DNA from: an uncultured Paracoccaceae bacterium
GTDB lineage: Bacteria > Pseudomonadota > Alphaproteobacteria > Rhodobacterales > Rhodobacteraceae
Direction of reading: 5' to 3'
Length of the DNA: 32,556 nt
NCBI GenBank assembly: GCA_905182355.1
Contig: CAJJBH010000007.1
Coordinates: forward strand, 1 to 32,556
Shown: in pieces, positions 26,949-32,556 of the stretch
Layout: each line of letters begins with the position of its first letter
How positions within the stretch are numbered: the stretch's first letter is position 1
The notes under the pieces: generated by a model
Told to the model about the DNA's origin: nothing
What the model saw: only the letters and a program-made list of their open reading frames with translations
The model's database searches: none
Position numbers and translations under genes: made by a program

Positions 26949-26959
26949 GACCAGCAGAC

Positions 26960-27535
26960 ATGGCTTATGTTTTCAAAACGATCATTGCAGCAACTTTTAT
27001 TGGCATGGCAAGTGTCGCCAGCGCGGATAAACTTCCGCTGAATGATATCTCGAAATACCTTAACGCTTTGAAAACGGCATCAGGCGATTTCACGCAGATT
27101 AATGATGATGGAACGATTAGCACTGGCAAAATTTATATAAAACGGCCTGGACGGATGCGGTTCGAATATGAAGATGCCGTTGTTCTTGCCAACAATGGTG
27201 CCGTCCTGATTATCGATAAAAAGTCGAACCAATCACCGGAAACATATCCCCTAAAACGGACACCGCTTTCGTTAATTCTGGCGCGGAATGTGAATTTAGG
27301 TCAGGCTAAAATGGTTGTTGGCCACGATTATGACGGGACCGCAACAGTGGTCAAAGCGCAGGATCCCAAGAATCCAGAGTATGGTAATATCGAGCTGAAG
27401 TTCACCAGCAATCCTGTCGAGCTGCGCCAGTGGGTGATCAATGATGTGCAGGGCGGACGATCGACCGTGATCCTTGGTGCGTTAACCAAAGGTGGTAGCA
27501 TCTCGAACCGACTGTTTGAAGTCGATCCGAGATAA
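26960..27535 (+). CDS. lolA: Outer-membrane lipoprotein carrier protein LolA
   Basis: A 191-residue periplasmic carrier with a signal peptide (residues 1-22, AAATFIGMASVASA-like, cut before DKLPL). Family marks are NALKTASGDFTQ, GTISTGKIYIKRPGRMRFEYE, a PLKRTPLSLIL segment and the C-terminal VELRQWVINDVQGGRSTVIL with LF-V-DPR at the end. LolA takes lipoproteins released by LolCDE to the outer membrane. In Rhodobacterales I recall lolA directly following ftsK; here about 15 kb of spike and EPS genes separate them. It ends 4 bases from the convergent SLT-domain gene. Confidence 0.9.
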   Translation: MAYVFKTIIAATFIGMASVASADKLPLNDISKYLNALKTASGDFTQINDDGTISTGKIYIKRPGRMRFEYEDAVVLANNGAVLIIDKKSNQSPETYPLKRTPLSLILARNVNLGQAKMVVGHDYDGTATVVKAQDPKNPEYGNIELKFTSNPVELRQWVINDVQGGRSTVILGALTKGGSISNRLFEVDPR

Positions 27536-27539
27536 TAAT

Positions 27540-28133
27540 TCAGCCGCGGCGGATTCTGCAATTGGCCAACTGGCCCCTGTAGAGCTCGGCGCGGGACGCC
27601 ACTGTTCCTGCAACCCTAACCAACCATGCTTTGCGATTATAACTGCCACGAGAAAAGCCAGTGTGCCCTTCGTGGTAAGCCAAATATTGATTGCGTGCAT
27701 CGCTAAGGGGCACGTTGTTGCGCTTGCGTGTGATGTTCATATACCACCCCATAAAGTCAGCGGCATCCGCGATGCGGGTCCGACGGGCGGAACGTTTTCC
27801 AGTGTCGACCTGATATTCACGCCAAGTGGCATCCAAGGCCTGAGAATAGCCCAAGGCACTGGATTGACGGCCGACTGGGACCACGCCTGCTGCGTAACGA
27901 AATGGTGGGCGCGCGTTACTTTTGAATTTACTCTCTTGGTAAATTGTGGCCATCAGAACGTGAGCGGGGACACCCCATCTGCGCTCAGTCGCGCGGAATG
28001 CGCGTAAATATTCGGGGCGCTCTTTGACGATAGTACATGCGTTGTCCAAATTGCGCGGTGCAGTGGACGTGCCACTGCTGCCACACGAGGCAACGGTCAA
28101 TACTAACATCATAGCGCGAAGAGTTCTGCTCAT
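27540..28133 (-). CDS. SLT-domain lytic transglycosylase-like lipoprotein
   Basis: A 197-residue protein with a short lipoprotein signal (MMLVLTVASC, C17) and a lytic-transglycosylase domain. The catalytic Glu is E67 in ATIYQESKF, followed by SSALGYSQALDATW and ADAADFMGWYMN, then YLAYHEGHTGF near the end. Such enzymes cut peptidoglycan glycan strands between MurNAc and GlcNAc. The protein is small, with no peptidoglycan-binding or LysM module, and probably sits in the outer membrane. GAGAGG lies close before the ATG. It is convergent with lolA with only a 4-base gap. Confidence 0.85.
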   Translation of the reverse strand: MSRTLRAMMLVLTVASCGSSGTSTAPRNLDNACTIVKERPEYLRAFRATERRWGVPAHVLMATIYQESKFKSNARPPFRYAAGVVPVGRQSSALGYSQALDATWREYQVDTGKRSARRTRIADAADFMGWYMNITRKRNNVPLSDARNQYLAYHEGHTGFSRGSYNRKAWLVRVAGTVASRAELYRGQLANCRIRRG

Positions 28134-28199
28134 ATGCCTCTCGCTTTTATTGTTTTTTTGAACAGTAACTGATTTTTTTGCGTTGCGAAATCCCGTTTT

Positions 28200-29081
28200 C
28201 TAAAGGAGCACAGCAAGGATCAGCGGCAATGCGCCCACAGCCATCAAAGTGGATGTAACAACAAGCCCAGCTACGGCATCGGAATCCGCCCCATATTTTT
28301 CTGCGAGTAGATAGGATGTGACAGCAACGGGTGTTGCGATCTGCAATACCAGAACACCAAAAGCGACGTGGCTTAGGGCGAAATAGTCAGCAACAAGCCA
28401 TGCAATACCAGTGCAAATAACCAGTTTGAACAAAGACAAAAGCGCCGCCTTACCAATACCACGCGGGTTAAGGCGGGCGACAGCTACACCCAATGTGATC
28501 AGCATAATCGGGATCGCCATCTGACCAATCAAGGACAGCGTATTGGTTAGGAACTTTGGCGTTTCCCAGCCTTGCCATAAGAACAACGCACCCAACAACG
28601 TCGCCGCGACAAGCGGTTCGCGGACCACCTTTCCCAATGCGCCTTCGCCAGATACCAACCAAATGCCGAAGGTGAAGGACAAGATCGCCATTACGGCAAA
28701 GACAACAATGGCGTTACTTAGGCCCGCTTCGCCAAATGCGAATAGGGCCAAGGGCAGACCTAAATTGCCAGTGTTCCCGAAGATAAGCGGGGCCATGTAG
28801 GTGCGGGTGTTCAGACCGCCGATTTTGGACACTCCCCACATGGCCAAGGTGACAGCGGCATACGCGATAAAAGATGCCAGCGTTAATGCGGTTAACGCGG
28901 CAGGGTCCATTTTGGCCTGCATTAGAGACACAAAAATTAGGCAAGGCACGGATAGCGTCATCGCCAACTGGGTCACAAACTGTATGCGATACTCGAACCT
29001 CAGCTTGACCCAAGTGAAACCAACGGCAGCTAATAGGAAAACCGGTGCGACGATCTCAAGCACTGTTACGATAAGGTCCAC
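28200..29081 (-). CDS. AEC family (auxin efflux carrier-like) transporter
   Basis: A 293-residue membrane protein with about ten hydrophobic helices and the usual internal repeat of this family. It begins with GTG at 29081, supported by AGGAAA 8 bases upstream. Marks are VAPVFLLAAVGFTWVKL near the start, PLIFGNTGNLGLPLALFAFGE in the middle (family NTGNLGLP motif), and IMLITLGVAVARL. Members move organic acids such as malate or malonate in bacteria. The substrate cannot be told here, and the neighbours give no hint. Confidence 0.9.
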   Translation of the reverse strand: MDLIVTVLEIVAPVFLLAAVGFTWVKLRFEYRIQFVTQLAMTLSVPCLIFVSLMQAKMDPAALTALTLASFIAYAAVTLAMWGVSKIGGLNTRTYMAPLIFGNTGNLGLPLALFAFGEAGLSNAIVVFAVMAILSFTFGIWLVSGEGALGKVVREPLVAATLLGALFLWQGWETPKFLTNTLSLIGQMAIPIMLITLGVAVARLNPRGIGKAALLSLFKLVICTGIAWLVADYFALSHVAFGVLVLQIATPVAVTSYLLAEKYGADSDAVAGLVVTSTLMAVGALPLILAVLL

Positions 29082-29165
29082 AGGCTGTTTCCTAATAAAT
29101 GGCTTCTATAATTGGACAAAGGCCCCTTGCAACGTTTACTAACGAGCGATAGGGGCTACAATATC

Positions 29166-29492
29166 ATGCTTAGAATTCGTGCAAAATATCATCTGGGCCA
29201 AGTGGTTCGGCACAAGAAGCATCCCTTTCGGGGTGTGATATTTGATGTGGACCCACAGTTTTCCAATACAGATGATTGGTACGAGGCTATTCCAGAGGAA
29301 AGCCGACCCATCAAAGAACAGCCGTTCTATCATCTTTTGGCCGAAAACGACCAAAGCTATTATGTGGCTTATGTTTCTGAACAAAATTTGATTGCTGACT
29401 ATTCAGGTGAGCCTGTGGATCACCCAGATATTCCTGATCTGTTTGGGCCGTTTCAAGACGGCACTTACCCGCTACATTTTCAAATGAACTAG
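29166..29492 (+). CDS. hspQ: Heat shock protein HspQ
   Basis: A 108-residue hemimethylated-DNA-binding/YccV-like protein. ATG 29166 is chosen over the in-frame start at 29112 because AGGGG lies about 10 bases upstream and KYHLGQVVRHKKHPFRGVIFD is the usual N-terminus. Other marks are DPQFSNTDDWY and QPFYHLLAEND, then YVSEQNLI. In enterobacteria HspQ is a heat-shock protein that acts as a Lon specificity enhancer. It lies alone and forward, followed directly by a strong terminator. Confidence 0.93.
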   Translation: MLRIRAKYHLGQVVRHKKHPFRGVIFDVDPQFSNTDDWYEAIPEESRPIKEQPFYHLLAENDQSYYVAYVSEQNLIADYSGEPVDHPDIPDLFGPFQDGTYPLHFQMN

Positions 29493-29495
29493 GCA

Positions 29496-29526
29496 GCGTG
29501 GTGGGCAGAAAGCCCACCACGCTTTT
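29496..29526 (+). terminator. Rho-independent terminator after hspQ
   Basis: A perfect 11-bp stem, GCGTGGTGGGC (29496-29506) with GCCCACCACGC (29512-29522), has a 5-base loop AGAAA and is followed by TTTT. It separates hspQ from the convergent gamma-glutamyltransferase gene. The reverse side has no T tract after the stem. Confidence 0.9.
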
Positions 29527-29527
29527 G

Positions 29528-31105
29528 TCAGTATCCCAGCGCACACCCATCTTTGCGCGCATCACTGGCACCTTCAAGTACGCCATCATCACGGATCAAG
29601 ATTGCTTGTCCGCCACCGATTGGTGTCTCGGGGATGCTTACGGTGTGACCCAAATCGCTTAGTTCTTGGCGTACTTGATCTGAATATCCGCGTTCGACTT
29701 TTAATTCGCCTGCATCGCTAAAGGCACGTGGCGCATCAATGGCAGTTTGTGGGTCCATATCAAAATCGGTCAAGTTGCTGGCGAAACGGGCGTGCCCATT
29801 TGGCTGATACGCCCCACCCATCACACCAAATGGCATTATAGGTTTGCCGTCTTTGCAAATCATTCCTGGGATGATGGTGTGCATTGGGCGTTTGCCACCT
29901 TGCAGTTCATTCGCGTGGCCTTGCTCTAAGGTGAAACCCGCGCCGCGGTTCTGCATTAAGATACCGAATTTTTCAGAAGCTATGCCAGACCCAAAGCCGT
30001 GGAAGATTGAATAGATCAGCGAAACCGACATGCCATCACGGTCGACCACAGTGATATAGATCGTATCCTTGTGAACCGATTCTGTCAGTGGTGCCGCGGC
30101 AGGCATCGCCCGCGCTGGGTCAATCAAAGCGGCCAGTCGTGATCCCGTTTCTGGAGCCAACATATGATCCAGTCGTGAAGTGTGATCCAAATCAGCAAGG
30201 AAACGATTGCGGGCATCGTACGCAAGCTTGGTGGCCTCTGCTTCGATATGTGCGCGTTGTGATCCCAAAGGGTCCATCGATCCAATATCAAAGTGGGACA
30301 AAATATTAAGCATCAACAAAGCTGTGGCACCTTGGCCGTTTGGCGGATGCTCTACAACTTCGATGTCTTTATAGGGTCCGCCAATCGGGGTTGTCACATC
30401 ACTGGCGGCACTGGAAAAATCGGAGGCTGTATGTAGACCGCCAGCAGCAGCAAGGCTTGCGATCATATCATCAGCTATTTCCCCTGTATAAAAAGCATCT
30501 CGCCCATGTTTTGCAATGCGACGTAGAACTTCTGCTTGACCGGGTGAGCGGAAAATCTGTCCAACTTGTGGTGCTTTTCCATCAAAAAGGTATTTGTCAC
30601 GGGCGGATCCTTGCAATGCGTGCGTGTCGTTGGCCCAATCAAACGCAACCCTAGGCGCCACTGGGACGCCATTATCAGCATAGTGAATGGCGGGGGCCAA
30701 CAGGTGGTCCAAACCTAATTTTCCGATGTCTTCGGACAGCTTGCAAAATGCGTCAATCGCGGTTGGGATTGTAACAGAATGTGCGCTGCGCAGGGGAACA
30801 ACGGTTTCGCCCTGCGTGCGCAGAACCTTGCTGTTTAGTGCCGCTGGTGCGCGACCTGATCCGTTTAACGCGCGAACTTCATCACTGCCAGCAGGTGAAT
30901 AAAGGACAAAACAATCGCCACCAATCCCTGTCATTTGTGGTTCGCAAATTCCTAAAAGAACTGCACCGGCAATAGCTGCATCCATCGCATTGCCACCACT
31001 TTTCAGGATATCCAGCGCCGCCTGTGCGGCCAAAGGATGGGATGTTGCACACATCCCGTTACTTGAAAAAACTGGGGATCGGCCGGGGAGGTGGAAATCG
31101 CGCAT
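29528..31105 (-). CDS. Gamma-glutamyltransferase family protein
   Basis: About 525 residues from ATG 31105, with AAGG 7 bases upstream; an earlier in-frame ATG at 31126 lacks support. It is an Ntn-hydrolase precursor with ATSHPLAAQAALDILKSGGNAMDAAIA, CEPQMTGIGGDCF and the self-cleavage nucleophile T348 in KDTIYITVVDRDG. The small subunit would follow, with MPFGVMGGAYQPNGH near its middle. There is no signal peptide, so it is probably cytoplasmic, unlike periplasmic Ggt. Members hydrolyse gamma-glutamyl compounds or glutaryl-cephalosporin-type substrates; the true substrate is not clear. Confidence 0.9.
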   Translation of the reverse strand: MRDFHLPGRSPVFSSNGMCATSHPLAAQAALDILKSGGNAMDAAIAGAVLLGICEPQMTGIGGDCFVLYSPAGSDEVRALNGSGRAPAALNSKVLRTQGETVVPLRSAHSVTIPTAIDAFCKLSEDIGKLGLDHLLAPAIHYADNGVPVAPRVAFDWANDTHALQGSARDKYLFDGKAPQVGQIFRSPGQAEVLRRIAKHGRDAFYTGEIADDMIASLAAAGGLHTASDFSSAASDVTTPIGGPYKDIEVVEHPPNGQGATALLMLNILSHFDIGSMDPLGSQRAHIEAEATKLAYDARNRFLADLDHTSRLDHMLAPETGSRLAALIDPARAMPAAAPLTESVHKDTIYITVVDRDGMSVSLIYSIFHGFGSGIASEKFGILMQNRGAGFTLEQGHANELQGGKRPMHTIIPGMICKDGKPIMPFGVMGGAYQPNGHARFASNLTDFDMDPQTAIDAPRAFSDAGELKVERGYSDQVRQELSDLGHTVSIPETPIGGGQAILIRDDGVLEGASDARKDGCALGY

Positions 31106-31182
31106 ATCGGAACCTTTACCATTCATGTGAGCGGTAATCTAACCGCGCAATTTGGGAAGTCCACTGATCTGTAGGGGTAGTA

Positions 31183-31230
31183 CCTCAGCATCGCGAACTG
31201 GGTGGGGGCTGTTAAAACGCGATGCCGAGG
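31183..31230. repeat. Long inverted repeat upstream of the gamma-glutamyltransferase gene
   Basis: Thirteen-base arms (31183-31195 and 31218-31230, core GCATCGCG/CGCGATGC) pair with a single mismatch around a 22-base spacer. It lies in the 227-base gap between the glutamyltransferase start and the anti-sigma gene stop. No T tract follows on either strand. It may be a structured leader, a protein binding site or a small RNA part. I see no other gene in this gap. Confidence 0.6.
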
Positions 31231-31332
31231 GAAGCTTTATGCAGCTACAAGAGATTATATGACGGTCATTCGGGGCCAAAATGTGGTGGAGGCATGAAAC
31301 TTTTGAGACAACACAGATAATCACCGCAAAGG

Positions 31333-31791
31333 TTAGTTCTTTGCACCAAAGGTGATTGCGATGCGAAGATCCAGGCGATTTGTGTCAAGTGTGCGGGTGT
31401 ATGCAACGTCTTTGGCCAAATCTTTGATTATGAACCAACCAAAGCCGCCTTCGGGCATATCTTTAAGTTCGACATCGGTGTTTACGGCCAAGCCAGCGGG
31501 GGTTTTTCCGTTAGGCATTGGCAATCCATTGTCAACCAGCTTGATGTTCAAACCCTTGGTCCCATGTTCACAATAGATGCTGATAGGGCCTCCATTTTGG
31601 GGGTCCGGATATCCATGTTCAACTATATTGTTAAGCGCTTCAGCCATTACCAATTCGATGGCACCTGTTTCTTCCGCGTTCAAATCCAATGGCGCAAGTT
31701 CGTGTAAAAGTTTTTCTGAAGCTTCGCGGGCCGCGTACACCCCGCTTTGAACTTTGAAGTGAATGTTCGGAATGGGTGCCTGAGTGGACAT
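31333..31791 (-). CDS. RsbW/RbaW-like anti-sigma factor (HATPase_c_2 serine kinase)
   Basis: About 152 residues from ATG 31791, with GGAG 9 bases upstream; a longer start at 31836 would overlap the upstream gene. A GHKL ATPase fold is visible: N-box IELVMAEALNNIVEHGY, G1-box KLVDNGLPM and G2-like GGFGWFIIKDL. These proteins bind sigma factors and phosphorylate the STAS-domain partner encoded just upstream. In R. capsulatus a similar pair, RbaV-RbaW, affects GTA production and stationary-phase survival. That link is by family and is not proven here. Confidence 0.88.
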   Translation of the reverse strand: MSTQAPIPNIHFKVQSGVYAAREASEKLLHELAPLDLNAEETGAIELVMAEALNNIVEHGYPDPQNGGPISIYCEHGTKGLNIKLVDNGLPMPNGKTPAGLAVNTDVELKDMPEGGFGWFIIKDLAKDVAYTRTLDTNRLDLRIAITFGAKN

Positions 31792-31819
31792 ATCAAAGTG
31801 CTCCGCTATGCCGCAGTAT

Positions 31820-32158
31820 TCAAGGTTGCAATTCATTGATGGCCCCGTCTAGTGTCGCGAAAAGGCTGAAAACCGTATCCATACGCGTTAGGCGAAACAC
31901 CTTGTCGACGGGTGGAGTTAGTCCAGCCAAAGCCAAGGTGCGATCTTGGCCCATGTGCTTCATCGATGCCACAATAGCGCCCAATCCGCTTGAGTCGATA
32001 AACCCCACGGCACTAAGGTCCAAAATGACAGTTTCAGGCCCGCCGTCTGTTTCGGCCCGCATGGCATCTTTGAATTCGATGGCGACGGCGGCATCTATTC
32101 GATCGCCGTTTACGGACACGACGCGTAGTTGGTCTTCTGTTCTGCTCGATAAATTCAT
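31820..32158 (-). CDS. STAS-domain anti-sigma factor antagonist (RsbV/RbaV-like)
   Basis: About 112 residues from ATG 32158, where AGGTG sits 6 bases upstream; a GTG at 32167 is part of that same motif. A single STAS domain holds the phosphorylation motif GFIDSSGLGAIV, with S56/S57 as the candidate sites. The unphosphorylated form normally binds the RsbW-type kinase and frees the sigma factor. It lies directly upstream of the RsbW-like gene, 28 bases apart, as one operon, and is divergent from the thiolase gene across a 93-base gap. Confidence 0.9.
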   Translation of the reverse strand: MNLSSRTEDQLRVVSVNGDRIDAAVAIEFKDAMRAETDGGPETVILDLSAVGFIDSSGLGAIVASMKHMGQDRTLALAGLTPPVDKVFRLTRMDTVFSLFATLDGAINELQP

Positions 32159-32251
32159 TATAAGCACCTATGATCTTCAGGAACGCCGCCATCATTAGGC
32201 CGTAAATATTACCAACCCGTGTTCAAAACACAAAATATAGGAGCACTACTT

Positions 32252-32556
32252 ATGAAAGATGTCGTCATTGCAGGTGCCGCACGTACACCGATGGGTGGGT
32301 TTCAAGGTGTGCTGACACCCCTTACTGCAGCCGAATTGGGCGGGGCCGCGATCAAAGCCGCGCTGGCTGGCGCTGGGACGGATACTGTGGACGAAGTATT
32401 AATGGGGTGCGTGCTGCCAGCGGGTCAGGGCCAAGCGCCTGCGCGTCAGGCAGGTTTTGCGGGTGGTTTGGGGGAAGAGGTGCCTGCAACCACACTGAAC
32501 AAGATGTGTGGTTCTGGTATGAAGGCGGCGATGATTGCTTTTGATCAAATTGCGCT
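32252..32556 (+). CDS. Acetyl-CoA acetyltransferase (thiolase), partial
   Basis: The first 101 codons and two bases of a thiolase that runs off the right edge. GGAG lies 9 bases before ATG 32252. The N-terminus DVVIAGAARTPMGGFQG, then EVLMGCVLPAGQGQAPARQA and NKMCGSGMKA with the acyl-accepting active-site Cys, are typical. It condenses or splits acetoacetyl-CoA, for polyhydroxybutyrate synthesis or beta-oxidation. Which of these applies depends on the downstream genes, which are not in the window. Confidence 0.93.
   Translation, partial: MKDVVIAGAARTPMGGFQGVLTPLTAAELGGAAIKAALAGAGTDTVDEVLMGCVLPAGQGQAPARQAGFAGGLGEEVPATTLNKMCGSGMKAAMIAFDQIA

Noticed and set aside
1..32556. tRNA, rRNA, CRISPR array, insertion sequence or attachment site
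   Set aside because: I saw no cloverleaf-like sequence, no spaced identical repeats, no transposase frame and no matching direct repeats at the edges of the accessory block.

Overview
The window looks like chromosome of a marine alphaproteobacterium of the Rhodobacterales (Roseobacter group). The evidence is the gene content and order (amidase, aminotransferase, ftsK; a UbiH-type hydroxylase beside Trm112; a thioredoxin-TPR protein; hspQ; a RbaV/RbaW-like pair), moderate GC, and phage-type proteins of the Rhodobacter gene transfer agent (GTA) spike family. This assignment is inference from protein families; no rRNA or other marker is present.

Layout. 1-11776 is a mostly forward housekeeping block: a partial ribA-like gene (reverse), an OmpR-type response regulator, a 2-enoyl thioester reductase-like enzyme, exonuclease III, a CnoX/YbbN-like thioredoxin-TPR protein, a LON-substrate-binding-domain protein, Trm112, a UbiH-family hydroxylase (reverse), an amidase, an aminotransferase and ftsK, closed by a strong terminator. 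11913-13535 holds two small phage-like genes that resemble the GTA head-spike base (GhsA) and head-spike fibre (GhsB). 13475-26866 is a Wzx/Wzy-dependent exopolysaccharide (EPS) cluster: a GumK-like glucuronosyltransferase, flippase, acyltransferase, Wzy-like polymerase and sulfotransferase (reverse); two GT4 glycosyltransferases (forward); a second acyltransferase, a priming sugar-phosphate transferase and a polysaccharide co-polymerase with a degenerate tyrosine-kinase domain (reverse); then a Wza/GumB-type outer-membrane export lipoprotein (forward). 26960-32556 returns to housekeeping genes: lolA, an SLT-domain lipoprotein, an AEC transporter, hspQ, a gamma-glutamyltransferase, an anti-sigma/STAS pair and a partial thiolase.

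How they fit together. The middle block encodes nearly a full assembly line for a xanthan/acetan-like EPS that could also be sulfated: priming on undecaprenyl phosphate, sugar addition, acylation, flipping, polymerisation and export. Nucleotide-sugar synthesis genes are not in the window. The most interesting point is the physical linkage of GTA-type head-spike genes to a surface polysaccharide locus. In Rhodobacter capsulatus the GTA spikes bind a capsular polysaccharide receptor, so this block may be a donor-recipient recognition module. Two perfect TTAA-N7-TTAA (CtrA-like) sites lie in EPS promoter regions, and the window also carries a RbaV/RbaW-like pair, a type of regulator known to affect GTA production in R. 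capsulatus.

The EPS/spike block shows decay or unusual coding: a frameshift in the spike fibre gene at a (TTCG)3 repeat, a one-base frameshift in the flippase, an in-frame stop 35 codons before the natural end of the co-polymerase gene, and two tail-to-tail coding overlaps. I saw no such lesions in the flanking housekeeping genes.
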